The notes beneath the pieces were generated by a model. It saw nothing but the letters and a program-made list of their open reading frames with translations. It was not told the origin of the DNA and ran no database searches. This document shows positions 22,159 to 31,930 of a DNA stretch of 64,000 bases, piece after piece. Position numbers and translations under genes: made by a program. Origin of the DNA: Enterococcus phoeniculicola ATCC BAA-412 (GTDB taxonomy: Bacteria > Bacillota > Bacilli > Lactobacillales > Enterococcaceae); NCBI RefSeq assembly GCF_000407505.1, contig NZ_ASWE01000001.1, positions 1,175,324 to 1,239,323 of the forward strand. The letters run 5' to 3'. Numbering within the stretch: position 1 is the stretch's first letter; the number at the start of each line of letters is the position of its first letter.

Positions 22159-23217
22159 ATGTATGAAGGATTACTAAAACAATATAAGGACTATTTACCA
22201 ATCACAGATAAAACACCAATGATTTCTTTAGCAGAAGGAAATACACCACTTATTCCTCTGCACAATTTATCTAAGGAATTAGGCATTACTTTATACGGAA
22301 AATACGAAGGATTAAATCCTACTGGCTCTTTTAAAGATCGTGGAATGGTTATGGCTGTGGCAAAAGCCGTGGAAGAAGGGGCAAAAGCAATTGTGTGTGC
22401 GTCTACTGGAAATACGAGTGCCGCAGCCGCAGCGTATGCAACAAGAGCAGGGGTAAAAGCCTATGTAGTTATTCCTGATGGAAAGATTGCTATGGGTAAG
22501 CTTGCACAAGCCATTGTCTACGGCGCAGATATCATTTCTATTCCTGGAAATTTCGATGAAGCCTTGAAGGCAGTGAGAGACATTGCAAAAACAGAGGCAG
22601 TCGCTCTTGTAAATTCTGTCAATCCTTATCGTCTTGAAGGACAAAAAACAGCAGCTTTTGAGATTTGTGAACAGTTGGGAGAAGCACCTGATGTCTTAGC
22701 GATTCCAGTTGGAAATGCGGGAAATATTTCTGCTTACTGGAAAGGGTTCAAAGAATGGCATGAGGTAAAAGGTACAGCACTTCCTAGAATGCATGGATTT
22801 GAAGCAGAGGGGGCCGCGGCAATTGTTCGCGGAGAAGTAGTCGAACAGCCTGAAACAGTCGCTACAGCCATTCGTATTGGAAATCCAGCAAGCTGGAAGC
22901 TGGCAGAAGCCGCTCGTGATGAATCTTCTGGATTTATTGACGCAGTAACGGATGAAGAAATACTTAATGCCTATCGAAAAGTAGCCGCACAAGATGGCGT
23001 ATTTGTTGAACCAGGGTCTGCTGCATCATTAGCAGGGGTGATTCAACATGTTAAATCAGGGAAAATTAAACCAGGTGAAACTGTTGTCACTGTATTTACT
23101 GGAAATGGATTAAAAGACCCAGATACGGCAATCCATGCAACAGATGTTCAAATTTCAAAAATGAGTGATTTAGAAGAAATGCGTATGCATTTACGTGAAG
23201 GAGTCGCAAAGCTATGA
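22159..23217 (+). CDS. thrC: Threonine synthase
   Basis: PLP enzyme that converts O-phosphohomoserine to threonine. The cofactor lysine is Lys59 in GSFKDRGM, and the phosphate-binding [17 protein letters not shown] segment and glycine-rich loop VGNAGN are in place. 352 residues identify the short, bacterial Bacillus-type enzyme. The start ATG lies just inside the operon, with the ribosome site (GGGGGA) within the end of hom. Its last four bases overlap the thrB start (ATGA), indicating coupling. Confidence 0.96.
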   Translation: MYEGLLKQYKDYLPITDKTPMISLAEGNTPLIPLHNLSKELGITLYGKYEGLNPTGSFKDRGMVMAVAKAVEEGAKAIVCASTGNTSAAAAAYATRAGVKAYVVIPDGKIAMGKLAQAIVYGADIISIPGNFDEALKAVRDIAKTEAVALVNSVNPYRLEGQKTAAFEICEQLGEAPDVLAIPVGNAGNISAYWKGFKEWHEVKGTALPRMHGFEAEGAAAIVRGEVVEQPETVATAIRIGNPASWKLAEAARDESSGFIDAVTDEEILNAYRKVAAQDGVFVEPGSAASLAGVIQHVKSGKIKPGETVVTVFTGNGLKDPDTAIHATDVQISKMSDLEEMRMHLREGVAKL

Positions 23218-24077
23218 AAATCAGAGTCCCTGCAACGAGCGCTAATTTAGGCCCAGGATTTGATTCTTGTGGAATTGCATTATCAGAATATCTTTTCATT
23301 GAGGTCCTAGAGGATAGTAAAAACTGGGTGATTCAGCACAACTTATCCAAGGAAATTCCTACAGATGAATCGAATTTACTCTTACAAACCGCTTTGAAAT
23401 TAGCGCCTAACCTGACACCAAAAAAATTAAAAATGACGTCGGAAATTCCTTTAGCGCGTGGATTAGGAAGCAGTTCATCTGTAATTGTTGCAGGAATTGA
23501 GCTCGCTAATCGACTAGGAAATCTTCATCTTTCTTTAAAAGATAAGGTGCAAATTGCAACCGAACTAGAAGGACATCCTGATAATGTTGCACCAGCTATT
23601 TGTGGTGACTTTGTTGTTGCCAGCTTCCTGGATGGCGATGTCCGGTATGTCAAACACCACTTTCCAGATTGTGATGTACTCGCTTATGTACCAAATCATG
23701 AGCTCCTAACAACAGAAAGTCGCAGTGTTTTGCCAGAAACGATTCCTTATCGAGAAGCAGTGGAAGCAAGCGGGATTGCAAATGTAATGATTGCTGCCAT
23801 TTTAAATGGCAATCTGCCACTTGCAGGCGTTATGATGGAAAAAGATAAGTGGCATGAAGCCTATCGAAAACATCTCGTTCCTCATTTAGCGGCGATTCGT
23901 GAAATCTGCCACGAAGAAGGGGCTTATGCCTCATTTCTCAGCGGTGCAGGCCCTACGATTTTAATCTTATCTCCTGAGGAAAAAACAGAGGCACTTTTCG
24001 CTCGCTTACAGGCATTAGATAAGCAAGCGAAAATAGACCTTCTACATATTGATACAGAAGGCGTGCAAGTATTTTAA
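23214..24077 (+). CDS. thrB: Homoserine kinase
   Basis: GHMP-family kinase that phosphorylates homoserine for threonine synthase. The N-terminal segment [13 protein letters not shown], the ATP loop [11 protein letters not shown] (about residues 80-90) and the C-terminal [10 protein letters not shown] motif are all clear. 287 residues is normal. The ATG overlaps the thrC stop by four bases. It closes the threonine operon and faces the convergent ppsR gene across a shared terminator. Confidence 0.96.
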   Translation: MKIRVPATSANLGPGFDSCGIALSEYLFIEVLEDSKNWVIQHNLSKEIPTDESNLLLQTALKLAPNLTPKKLKMTSEIPLARGLGSSSSVIVAGIELANRLGNLHLSLKDKVQIATELEGHPDNVAPAICGDFVVASFLDGDVRYVKHHFPDCDVLAYVPNHELLTTESRSVLPETIPYREAVEASGIANVMIAAILNGNLPLAGVMMEKDKWHEAYRKHLVPHLAAIREICHEEGAYASFLSGAGPTILILSPEEKTEALFARLQALDKQAKIDLLHIDTEGVQVF

Positions 24078-24089
24078 TTAAAACAACTG

Positions 24090-24148
24090 AAGAGTTTACG
24101 AAGGTGGGACTTAATTAGTTATGTCCCACCTTCACTCTTAAACTTTTT
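24090..24148. terminator. Terminator between thrB and ppsR
   Basis: AAGAGT-GAAGGTGGGAC on the left pairs with GTCCCACCTTC-ACTCTT on the right (a short bulge in the left arm), with T-rich ends in the forward direction. It serves the convergent pair. Confidence 0.85.
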
Positions 24149-24989
24149 ATACAGTTCCGTAATAACTGTGATCTTCCAGATTTAGAGCATTTAAGATAAT
24201 TGAAGCAGTTTCTTCAATGGAGAGTGTCGCAACATTGATGACCTCACAGCCCAGTTTTTGGTATAAATCATTCGCAAAAACAAGCTCTGCTTTAATTTTT
24301 TCAATATCTGAGTAGGCTGTATCTGGATTCAACCCGTAAGATTTCATTCGTTCCTTCCGAATATTATTTAAAATATCCGGATCATTTGTCAGCCCAACAA
24401 TTTTCTTTGGGTCAACTTCCCAAATTTGTTTAGGAATATGTGCTTGTGGAACAAGTGGAAGGTTTGCTACTTTTAAATTTTTATTTGCTAAAAATAGACT
24501 TAATGGTGTTTTCGATGTTCTTGAAACCCCCAATAAAACAACATCTGCCTCTAAAAATCCCCGTGGATCTTTTCCATCATCATATTTTACTGCAAACTCC
24601 ATCGCTTTAATTCGTTTAAAGTAGTTTTTATTTAGATGATGTAAGGCTCCTGGCTCTCTTGAAGGAGCGACTCCAGACCGACGTTCGATTTCTCCTACCA
24701 CCGGCGTAAGTACATCAAAGTTGAATAGTCCATTTTGTTCACAAAACTCATTAGCAACAGTCACCAACTCTTCATTAATCAATGTATGAAGAACCATCGC
24801 ATTTTCTTCTTTTGCATCCTCCAATGCCTTCAAAAGCATCTCTTCGTCATTCACAAAGGTTCTGCGAAACAAATTGAACTCCACAGAAGGGTACTGCGCC
24901 ATTGACGCTTGTGCGAGTTTAGACGCCGTTTCTCCTGCAGAATCAGAAATTACATAAAACGTTACAATATCCATTGATTCTTCTGTCAT
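24147..24989 (-). CDS. ppsR: PEP synthase / PPDK regulatory protein (kinase-pyrophosphorylase, DUF299)
   Basis: Bifunctional ADP-dependent Ser/Thr kinase and Pi-dependent pyrophosphorylase that switches pyruvate phosphate dikinase or PEP synthase off and on. The N-terminus shows the family segment FYVISDSAGETAS and the P-loop-like motif GVSRTSKTPLS lies near residues 158-168. 280 residues match the family. The start is ATG at 24989 after GTGAGG; the longer frame to 25040 crosses the extended -10 (TGGTATAAT on this strand). It is divergent from zur. Its dikinase target is not in the window. Confidence 0.92.
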   Translation of the reverse strand: MTEESMDIVTFYVISDSAGETASKLAQASMAQYPSVEFNLFRRTFVNDEEMLLKALEDAKEENAMVLHTLINEELVTVANEFCEQNGLFNFDVLTPVVGEIERRSGVAPSREPGALHHLNKNYFKRIKAMEFAVKYDDGKDPRGFLEADVVLLGVSRTSKTPLSLFLANKNLKVANLPLVPQAHIPKQIWEVDPKKIVGLTNDPDILNNIRKERMKSYGLNPDTAYSDIEKIKAELVFANDLYQKLGCEVINVATLSIEETASIILNALNLEDHSYYGTV

Positions 24990-25048
24990 AATAAAAACCT
25001 CACTTGCAAAATTTGATAATTTATTATACCATAAATCCACAATTCAAT

Positions 25049-25063
25049 TCGGAATCATTTTGA
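25049..25063. promoter_or_regulatory. Candidate Zur box in front of zur
   Basis: TCGGAATCATTTTGA matches the Firmicute Zur consensus TCGTAATNATTACGA at 12 of 15 positions and lies between the divergent promoters and the zur ribosome site, consistent with autoregulation and perhaps control of ppsR. Confidence 0.4.
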
Positions 25064-25079
25064 TTTAGGAGGAAAGCAT

Positions 25080-25508
25080 ATGAATAATCAAACACTCATT
25101 CAACAATCACTCGATTGTTTAAAAGAAAATGGACTCAAATATACAAAAAAAAGAGAGGCACTCCTAACTTATCTTATCAAAAGAAATCGTTATGTCTCAG
25201 CAAGAGAAGTCCATGAATTTATGCAAGAAGATTTCCCAGGACTCAGTTACGATACTATCTACAGGAATCTTCACGATTTTTCTGAACTTGATTTATTAGA
25301 AGAAACAGATTTGAATGGAGAAATGAAGTTTCGTTTTCACTGCTGTCAAGGAAATGTCGGGCATCACCATCATTTTATTTGTACAGTTTGTGGAAAAACA
25401 AAAGAAATTCACATGTGCCCAATGAATTTTTTTGAGGAACAGCTTTCAGGATGTACGATTGAAGGTCACCGCTTTGAAATATTAGGTCGTTGTGAAGAAT
25501 GTCAGTAA
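25080..25508 (+). CDS. zur: Fur-family zinc uptake regulator
   Basis: Metal-dependent repressor of 142 residues. Winged-helix domain (about 1-85, with SYDTIYRNLHDF as recognition region) and a dimer domain with two CxxC pairs, Cys101/Cys104 and Cys138/Cys141, that form the structural zinc site, plus a His-rich stretch at 95-98. The position just upstream of rpsU-yqeY-phoH is, from memory, that of zur in enterococci, which favours Zur over Fur or PerR; the specific metal is inferred. The start ATG follows TAGGAGG. Confidence 0.82.
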   Translation: MNNQTLIQQSLDCLKENGLKYTKKREALLTYLIKRNRYVSAREVHEFMQEDFPGLSYDTIYRNLHDFSELDLLEETDLNGEMKFRFHCCQGNVGHHHHFICTVCGKTKEIHMCPMNFFEEQLSGCTIEGHRFEILGRCEECQ

Positions 25509-25660
25509 TAAAAAGAACTTTTGTTTTCTTATACACTCAATCCTACCAAACAAAGAAGAATAAAAGGAAGGATATTTCTGCTTATTTTCAATTAACTATG
25601 GAAAAATCCAGTGTTTTCTTAAGTTAAACGGAATAATTGTCAAAACTTTACCGGAATAGC

Positions 25661-25689
25661 TTGACGGTCTCATGGGCATTCGATATAAT
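25661..25689 (+). promoter_or_regulatory. rpsU: SigA promoter of rpsU-yqeY
   Basis: TTGACG (25661-25666), 17-base spacer, TATAAT (25684-25689), about 85 bases before rpsU. Confidence 0.8.
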
Positions 25690-25774
25690 ATTTTAAGGAC
25701 AGTCTTGTTTTTTGAGATATTAACTTTCAATAGCAAAAACGGTTACTTTTTAAGCTCGGAGGGAGGGAATTAAC

Positions 25775-25951
25775 ATGTCAAAAACAGTCGTTCGTAAAAA
25801 CGAATCTCTTGACGATGCTCTTCGTCGCTTCAAACGTTCCGTGTCAAAAGCGGGTACACTACAAGAATCTCGTAAACGTGAATTCTACGAAAAACCAAGT
25901 GTAAAACGTAAGAAAAAATCTGAAGCAGCTAGAAAACGCAAAAAATTCTAG
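25775..25951 (+). CDS. rpsU: 30S ribosomal protein S21
   Basis: Small-subunit protein of 58 residues that helps mRNA base pairing with the anti-Shine-Dalgarno region. It begins [20 protein letters not shown] and ends in a run of Lys/Arg ([15 protein letters not shown]), as in other Firmicute S21 proteins. The ribosome site GGAGGGAGGG is very strong. A consensus promoter lies about 85 bases upstream. It is followed after 26 bases by yqeY. Confidence 0.97.
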   Translation: MSKTVVRKNESLDDALRRFKRSVSKAGTLQESRKREFYEKPSVKRKKKSEAARKRKKF

Positions 25952-25977
25952 TTTTTCGATGAATGGGAGCTGGTAGT

Positions 25978-26430
25978 GTGTCACTACTAAGTACATTGAA
26001 TGAAGATATGAAAACTGCGATGAAGGCGAAAGACAAAGAGACATTGCAAGTCGTTCGCATGTTGAAAGCAGCCATTCAAAATGAGCAGATCAAAATCGGC
26101 CGCGATTTGAACGGTGAAGAAGAGTTAACAGTGTTGTCTCGTGAAATGAAACAACGCCGTGATTCATTATCAGAGTTTGAAAAAGCGGAACGTGATGATT
26201 TAGCAGAAAAAGTCAAAAGTGAAATTATCATCGTTGAAAAATATATGCCTGAACAACTTTCTGAAGAAGAGATTCGTCAAATCGTTGCAGGAGCGATTGC
26301 AAAAACTGGTGCCACTTCTCCAAAGGAATTTGGAAAAGTTATGGGTGCAGTTATGCCCCAAGTAAAAGGCAAAGCAGACGGCAATCAAGTCAACGCTGTT
26401 GTAAAAGAACTTTTGCAAAACCATGAATAA
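25978..26430 (+). CDS. YqeY (GatB/YqeY-domain) protein
   Basis: A protein of 150 residues, entirely the YqeY domain, related to the tail of GatB and thought to have a tRNA-linked role, for example in amidotransferase function; its precise function is not established. The family pattern is visible: an N-terminal LNEDMKTAMKAKDKETLQVVRML, a helical middle (YMPEQLSEEEI) and a C-terminal GKVMGAVMPQVKGKADGNQV segment. I chose GTG at 25978 (after GGGAG at 8 bases), which gives the usual M-S-L-L-S-T-L-N start; an ATG at 25963 lies inside that ribosome site. Part of the rpsU transcript. Confidence 0.9.
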   Translation: MSLLSTLNEDMKTAMKAKDKETLQVVRMLKAAIQNEQIKIGRDLNGEEELTVLSREMKQRRDSLSEFEKAERDDLAEKVKSEIIIVEKYMPEQLSEEEIRQIVAGAIAKTGATSPKEFGKVMGAVMPQVKGKADGNQVNAVVKELLQNHE

Positions 26431-26438
26431 AAATGGCT

Positions 26439-26474
26439 AAGAACCACAGACGAAAATCTGTGGTTCTTTTTTTC
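26439..26474 (+). terminator. Terminator after yqeY
   Basis: AAGAACCACAGA (26439-26450) pairs perfectly with TCTGTGGTTCTT (26457-26468), followed by TTTTT. Confidence 0.92.
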
Positions 26475-26862
26475 ATTATCAAAAGGCTCGTTTAAATCAT
26501 CTTTTTAGACATCTTCAAAGAAATTCTATAAAGATAACTCTGATTTACATCTCTGTCAGTATCTAGAACTTTCCGGTAAATGATTATCTGTATAAACGAG
26601 AAATCCTCTACTGTTTTTAATTTAGCCTGCTAGAAGATAGTTTTTGAAGTGCGCAAGGAGATTCATTTGACGGTAAGTGTGTTTCTTTCTAACCATGTTT
26701 TTCTCTTTACAAGGATTGTTTCTATCCACAAACAAACAGCTCATAATTCATTTTTTTCCAAATGAAAGTTGTATCTTGCTGTTCCATCAACCTGTCATTT
26801 TTTCTTTTACAGAGAATGTGGTATTATAAGTAAGAATATAAATCAAAGGAGATGACGCATTT
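26475..26862. other. Intergenic region before phoH
   Basis: No conserved gene is visible. Near the end lies an extended -10 (TGGTATTAT, 26819-26827), the probable phoH promoter. Further upstream AAGGAG (26655-26660) precedes a TTG that opens a 32-codon frame ending at 26765; its composition is not convincing. The rest is AT-rich sequence without clear hairpins. Confidence 0.5.
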
Positions 26863-27846
26863 TTGTCAGCAGAAGAGTCAACATCTTTGGAAATAAAACT
26901 TGGTGACACCGATGATATCAGCATGCTATTAGGTGCGCACGATAAACATATTAAATTTCTTGAAGACAATACAAAAACAGTTATTCACACACGTGGAGAA
27001 ATGATTCAGATTATTGGCGACCCAGATGAAGCCAACTTAGTTGCACAGGTTATACGGATGCTTCAAGAGTTGATTAAACGAGGTATCCACATAAGTACAC
27101 CAGACGTTGTTACAGCATTAAAGATGGCACGTAAAGGAACCTTGGATTACTTCGTAGATATGTATGAAGAGGAGATCGTAAAAGATCACAATGGAAAGCC
27201 TATTCGTGTAAAAAATACCGGTCAAAAAAATTATGTTGCTTCTGTGAAAAAACATGATGTCGTCTTTGGAATTGGACCTGCTGGAACTGGAAAAACCTTT
27301 TTGGCTGTTGTCATGGCAATTGCTGCATTAAAAAAAGGAGAGGTTCAAAAAATTATCCTAACACGTCCTGCAGTAGAAGCAGGGGAGAACCTTGGATTTT
27401 TACCTGGTGATTTAAAGGAAAAAGTGGACCCTTATTTGCGCCCAGTCTATGATGCACTCTATCAAATTTTTGGTACAGAGCATACAAATCGGTTGATGGA
27501 GCGTGGAGTGATTGAAATCGCGCCATTAGCCTATATGCGTGGTCGAACACTAGATGATGCATTTGTCATTCTAGATGAAGCACAAAATACAACCATTGCA
27601 CAAATGAAAATGTTTCTGACTCGTTTAGGTTTTCAGTCAAAAATGATTGTCAATGGGGACAGCAGTCAAATCGACCTTCCCCGTGGGGTAATGAGTGGAT
27701 TAATCCATGCAGAAAGAACATTAAAAAATATCAAACAAATCGATTTTGTTAATTTTGAAGCAAGTGATGTTGTCCGACATCCTGTCGTAGCAGAAATAAT
27801 TCAGGCATATGAACAAGCAAGCTTACGTCAAGAACCCAAAGATTGA
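26863..27846 (+). CDS. phoH: PhoH-like ATPase
   Basis: P-loop ATPase (RNA helicase-like/YbeZ type) that works with YbeY and Era in ribosome maturation. An N-terminal KH-like region (about 1-110) is followed by Walker A GPAGTGKT near residues 137-144 and Walker B ILDEAQN near 236. 327 residues is normal. It starts with TTG at 26863 after AAAGGAG at a somewhat long spacing; the first ATG is well inside the conserved N-terminal domain. It heads a block with pgpH, ybeY, dgkA, era and recO with very short gaps, so an operon is likely. Confidence 0.93.
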   Translation: MSAEESTSLEIKLGDTDDISMLLGAHDKHIKFLEDNTKTVIHTRGEMIQIIGDPDEANLVAQVIRMLQELIKRGIHISTPDVVTALKMARKGTLDYFVDMYEEEIVKDHNGKPIRVKNTGQKNYVASVKKHDVVFGIGPAGTGKTFLAVVMAIAALKKGEVQKIILTRPAVEAGENLGFLPGDLKEKVDPYLRPVYDALYQIFGTEHTNRLMERGVIEIAPLAYMRGRTLDDAFVILDEAQNTTIAQMKMFLTRLGFQSKMIVNGDSSQIDLPRGVMSGLIHAERTLKNIKQIDFVNFEASDVVRHPVVAEIIQAYEQASLRQEPKD

Positions 27847-27867
27847 TGTAAATTAGGAGGTAAATAA

Positions 27868-30069
27868 GTGTTTAATAAAACCGTTAGAAAAATACGAGAG
27901 AAGTTAGGACACTTCTTTTTGCCCAGCTTATTAATTCTCTTTGCCCTCTTTTTGTTTGCCATCACATTTAGCAGTGTAAAACAAAAAGCAGTTGACTACA
28001 AAGAAGGACAAGTTGCAACTGAAAGTATTCGTGCAAATAAGACGATTGAGAATACGGCTGAAACAGAGCAAAAACGAAAACTAGCCGCTGAGGCGGTGAC
28101 CCCGGAATACAGTTATCAAGAAGATTTAGCCGCTCAACAACACGACCGTCTAACCAATTTATTTACACTCATTACAAAAGCAAATAAACAAATTGATGAT
28201 GAGTATAAGGAAAAAGTGGACAAGGCAAAATCGGGAACTAATGTGCCAAAGCCAACCGCTGATGAACGGGTAGCAGCGTTAAAAAAAGAATTTGAAGAAG
28301 CAAATGATGAGGATGTTGCGTTGTTTCAAAAGCTGCCAAATCAATTCTATCAAACGATTATGATGATGACAGCTGATGAAATTGCCACAATCCAAACAGA
28401 AAGCTTAAAGCTTATCGATGAACAAATGGCAAAACAAATTCGTGAAAGTGATCTTGAGAACTTTCAACAAGAGGCAACCGACAAACTGCAGTATTTAAAT
28501 ATCACGGCAGCTCAACAACAAGATATTCGCTATCTAATTAATTTAGGAATTGTTGTCAATGATTTTCCAAATGAAAAACGGACAGAAGAACTTCGAGAAG
28601 CGGCACGACAAGCCATACAGCCTGTTATGATTTTTCAAGGAGAAATCATCGTTCGTGAAGGAAGCCAAATTGATGCAACAGCAATTGAAAAACTAAAATT
28701 ATTAGGACTAACTAGTAAAAATACCTCTATTTTTCCTTTAGTGGCATTATTTCTAACGATTGTTCTTCAAGTATTAGTTTTACTATATTTCTCACATCAG
28801 TTTCAGGAAGAAGAGCAGCAGCTTAAATTTATTTTCTTTTATGTGACTGCGATGACTATAAGCGTCGTCTTCATGAAATTTTTCCAAATGTTTCAAACAG
28901 AACAGCTCATGTACATTGCATTATTCTTCCCGGCAGCATTTACGCCGCTTGTACTAAGCTATTTTCTAAACAGACGAACAGGAGTTATGTCGGCACTTTT
29001 TCAAGTAGTCTTCGCTCTATTTGTCTTTTACAATTCGATTGGTACTAACTTTTTGGTAATCACACTAATCACCTATCTGTTTGCCGGTCTGATGGCAACA
29101 GTTGTGAAACATCAAAGAATTTCTGAACAAGGATTCTCTGCAGTTATGTGGGTGGTTATTTTCCCTGTATTAATGAATATTATCCTGGTTATCTATCAAG
29201 GAATGAGCTTTGGTGATGGAAAGACCTGGACCGCTTTAATTTGCGGGCTTGCAGGATGCCTACTTTCTTTCTTGTTAACAATGGGACTTCATCCATATAT
29301 TGAGTTAATGATTACAGATGACAGTATGATTGTTTTAAATGAATTAAGTAATCCAAATCATCCTCTATTGAAGCAGCTATTGGAAGAAGCACCTGGAACC
29401 TATCATCATAGTATGATGGTCGCCAATCTGAGTGCCAATGCCGTGGCCGAAATCGGGGGACGCTCTTTACTCACTCGAGTTGCCTGCTATTACCACGATA
29501 TTGGAAAGATTAAGCATGCAAACTTTTTTGTTGAAAATCTGCCAGCTGGCGCCGAAAATCCGCATAACTTTTTGCTTCCAGAAGACAGTAAACAAATTAT
29601 TTTTGGTCATGTAATTGATGGAGCAAAAATACTAGAAGAATACGGTATGCCGGAAATGGTGATTGATATTTGTAGACAGCACCATGGGACAACACTGATG
29701 CGTTACTTCTACGTAAAAGCAAAAGAACGAAACCCAGAAATCACAGAAGATCAATTCCGTTATCCTGGACCTCGTCCACAAACTCGCGAAGCTGGGATTG
29801 TCAATATTGCAGATAGCTGTGAAGCAGCTGTACGTGCAATGGATCATCCAACAAATGAAAAAATCGAAAAGTTTGTTCATGATTTAATTGAAAGTCGCAT
29901 TCTAGATGGACAATTAGATGATACAGGCTTAACTTTGAAAGAAATTCGTAAAATTGAAAAATCATTGATTAATGGATTAAGCAGTACCTTCCATTCACGA
30001 ATCAAATACCCAAAAATGAAATCCGAAGCGGAAAAGATGAAAGAAGAACAAGAAAGAAGAGATGCCTAA
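27868..30069 (+). CDS. pgpH: Cyclic-di-AMP phosphodiesterase, 7TMR-HD type
   Basis: Membrane phosphodiesterase that hydrolyses c-di-AMP, thereby tuning potassium and osmolyte transport. 733 residues: an N-terminal membrane segment (about 17-38), a large extracellular 7TMR-HDED domain (about 40-285), seven membrane spans (about 290-480) and a C-terminal cytoplasmic HD domain. The metal-binding His543-Asp544 lies in YYHDIGKIKHANFF, with a further HH pair earlier (GTYHHSMMV). The start is GTG at 27868 after AGGAGG. It shares its last base with the ybeY start codon region, and gene order phoH-pgpH-ybeY is widely conserved in Firmicutes. Confidence 0.94.
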   Translation: MFNKTVRKIREKLGHFFLPSLLILFALFLFAITFSSVKQKAVDYKEGQVATESIRANKTIENTAETEQKRKLAAEAVTPEYSYQEDLAAQQHDRLTNLFTLITKANKQIDDEYKEKVDKAKSGTNVPKPTADERVAALKKEFEEANDEDVALFQKLPNQFYQTIMMMTADEIATIQTESLKLIDEQMAKQIRESDLENFQQEATDKLQYLNITAAQQQDIRYLINLGIVVNDFPNEKRTEELREAARQAIQPVMIFQGEIIVREGSQIDATAIEKLKLLGLTSKNTSIFPLVALFLTIVLQVLVLLYFSHQFQEEEQQLKFIFFYVTAMTISVVFMKFFQMFQTEQLMYIALFFPAAFTPLVLSYFLNRRTGVMSALFQVVFALFVFYNSIGTNFLVITLITYLFAGLMATVVKHQRISEQGFSAVMWVVIFPVLMNIILVIYQGMSFGDGKTWTALICGLAGCLLSFLLTMGLHPYIELMITDDSMIVLNELSNPNHPLLKQLLEEAPGTYHHSMMVANLSANAVAEIGGRSLLTRVACYYHDIGKIKHANFFVENLPAGAENPHNFLLPEDSKQIIFGHVIDGAKILEEYGMPEMVIDICRQHHGTTLMRYFYVKAKERNPEITEDQFRYPGPRPQTREAGIVNIADSCEAAVRAMDHPTNEKIEKFVHDLIESRILDGQLDDTGLTLKEIRKIEKSLINGLSSTFHSRIKYPKMKSEAEKMKEEQERRDA

Positions 30070-30542
30070 TGGATATTACCTTTATAGATGAAACCGAGAA
30101 AGTTTCTGAGGATAAAATAAAAGAGATTGATGATTTGCTCCAATTTGCAGCCGATCATCTTTCCCTTCCAAAAGACACAGAAATGTCTGTTACCTTTATG
30201 GATAATGCTGCCATCCAACTGATTAATCGTGACTATCGTGGAAAAGATGCACCCACAGATGTCATTAGCTTCGCTTTAGAAGAAGAAGGAGAAGATGAAA
30301 TCCCTGTAATATTTGAAGAGGACATGCAGTTACCCAGAAACCTAGGTGACATTATGATTTCTACTGAACGTGCAGCAGAACAAGCAGCAGAATATGGTCA
30401 TACCTATGACCGTGAATTAGGTTTTCTTGCTGTACATGGCTTCTTACACATCAATGGTTATGACCACATGACCCCAGAAGATGAAAAAGAGATGTTTGGC
30501 TTACAGAAAGAGATACTTGATGCGTATGGCCTCAAAAGATAA
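30069..30542 (+). CDS. ybeY: Endoribonuclease YbeY, rRNA maturation factor
   Basis: Zinc-dependent RNase involved in 16S rRNA 3'-end maturation and ribosome quality control. The metal motif H-x3-H-x5-H is present as His123, His127 and His133 in HGFLHINGYDH. 157 residues, normal for Firmicutes. The ATG overlaps the end of pgpH by one base (TAATG). Its last 17 bases overlap the start of dgkA, indicating translational coupling along the operon. Confidence 0.96.
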   Translation: MDITFIDETEKVSEDKIKEIDDLLQFAADHLSLPKDTEMSVTFMDNAAIQLINRDYRGKDAPTDVISFALEEEGEDEIPVIFEEDMQLPRNLGDIMISTERAAEQAAEYGHTYDRELGFLAVHGFLHINGYDHMTPEDEKEMFGLQKEILDAYGLKR

Positions 30543-30924
30543 GCAGGGAATTGAAAAAAACAAACATTTCGTCCGTTCTGTAGAATTTGCTTTTCAAGGA
30601 ATAAAAACCGTCTTCCAAGAAGAACGAAATATGCGAAAACATGTCTTGTTCGGTAGCCTTGCTATACTGGCGGGCTTCATTTTTCAGCTCTCTCAAATTG
30701 AATGGTTATGGCTTTTGTTAGCTGTCTTTTTAGTTTTAGTTGTGGAAATTATCAATACAATCTTTGAAAATGTTGTCGACATGGTTACAGAGTTTCATTT
30801 TCATCCTATCGGAAAGAAAGTTAAGGATATGGCCGCAGGAGCCGTTTTACTAACCGCTTTATTCGCCTCATTAATTGGCGCAATTTTATTTCTACCAAAA
30901 ATTTATCAACTTATTTTTCGTTAA
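30526..30924 (+). CDS. dgkA: Undecaprenol/diacylglycerol kinase (DgkA family)
   Basis: Small integral-membrane kinase; in Gram-positives its substrate is mainly undecaprenol, recycling the lipid carrier for wall synthesis. 132 residues with three membrane spans. The family motif VVEIINTIFENVVD carries the catalytic Glu and metal-binding residues, and the amphipathic N-terminal helix (about 15-40) is typical. The start ATG at 30526 gives the family-like M-A-S-K-D-K-Q N-terminus; an upstream frame within ybeY is spurious. The gene overlaps ybeY by 17 bases. Confidence 0.92.
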   Translation: MASKDKQGIEKNKHFVRSVEFAFQGIKTVFQEERNMRKHVLFGSLAILAGFIFQLSQIEWLWLLLAVFLVLVVEIINTIFENVVDMVTEFHFHPIGKKVKDMAAGAVLLTALFASLIGAILFLPKIYQLIFR

Positions 30925-30942
30925 ACAAACAAGGGGGTAGCT

Positions 30943-31842
30943 ATGACTACACATAAATCAGGATTCGTCGCAATTGTAGGCAGACCGAACGTTGGAAAAT
31001 CCACTTTACTTAATCGTATCGTTGGACAAAAAATCGCCATCATGAGCGACAAAGCACAAACAACAAGAAATAAAATTCAAGGAGTCTATACGACAGCTGA
31101 CACACAAATGGTGTTTATTGATACACCAGGGATTCACAAACCCAAACATCGCTTAGGAGACTTTATGGTTGAGGCTGCATACAGTGCATTACGTGAAGTA
31201 GACGCTGTATTATTTATGATTAGCGCAGATGAAAAAAGAGGGCGTGGAGACGACTTCATTATTGAACGTTTGAAAAATGTTTCTTCACCTGTTTTTTTAG
31301 TTATTAATAAAATTGATAAGGTACATCCAGATAAGTTATTAGGTATTATCGAGGACTATACTTCCCAAATGGACTTTGCGGAGATTGTCCCCATTTCAGC
31401 GGTTGAAGGAAATAACGTAGAACACTTAATGGAGACTCTAATCACTCAAATGCCTGAAGGTCCTCAATATTTCCCAGACGATCAAGTCACCGATCATCCC
31501 GAGTATTTTATCGTTTCTGAGCTGATTCGTGAGAAGGTTCTGCAGCTTACTCGTGACGAAGTGCCTCATTCTGTTGCTGTAGTCATTGATTCAATGAAAA
31601 GAGATGAAAATGATAAAGTTCGCATTTTAGCAACAATTATTGTTGAAAGAGACAGCCAAAAGGGAATTGTTATCGGAAAAGGGGGCAAAATGTTGAAACA
31701 AATTGGAACAAAAGCCCGCTTGGACATTGAACATCTATTGGGAGATAAAGTCTTTTTAGAAGTTTGGGTAAAAGTCCAAAAAAATTGGCGCGACAAACAA
31801 ACTTACTTACAAGACTATGGCTATAGAAAAGACGAGTACTAA
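30943..31842 (+). CDS. era: GTPase Era
   Basis: Ribosome assembly GTPase that binds the 3' end of 16S rRNA. G1 GRPNVGKST (about residues 14-22), G3 DTPGIH, G4 NKID and the C-terminal KH domain (about 205-290, with [14 protein letters not shown]) are all present. 299 residues is typical. The start ATG follows GGGGG 19 bases after dgkA. It is in the conserved ybeY-dgkA-era-recO order. Confidence 0.97.
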   Translation: MTTHKSGFVAIVGRPNVGKSTLLNRIVGQKIAIMSDKAQTTRNKIQGVYTTADTQMVFIDTPGIHKPKHRLGDFMVEAAYSALREVDAVLFMISADEKRGRGDDFIIERLKNVSSPVFLVINKIDKVHPDKLLGIIEDYTSQMDFAEIVPISAVEGNNVEHLMETLITQMPEGPQYFPDDQVTDHPEYFIVSELIREKVLQLTRDEVPHSVAVVIDSMKRDENDKVRILATIIVERDSQKGIVIGKGGKMLKQIGTKARLDIEHLLGDKVFLEVWVKVQKNWRDKQTYLQDYGYRKDEY

Positions 31843-31861
31843 TTTTTAATACAAAGGAGTA

Positions 31862-31906
31862 GGCTGATACGCAAATCACTCGATTGTGTCTCAGTCTTTC
31901 TTTTCC
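31862..31906 (+). terminator. Hairpin between era and recO
   Basis: GGCTGATAC... pairs imperfectly with ...GTGTCTCAGTC and is followed by TTTCTTTT. Moderate strength, so partial read-through into recO is likely. Confidence 0.5.
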
Positions 31907-31930
31907 ATTTAATGAAAGGAGATTGGTTAG

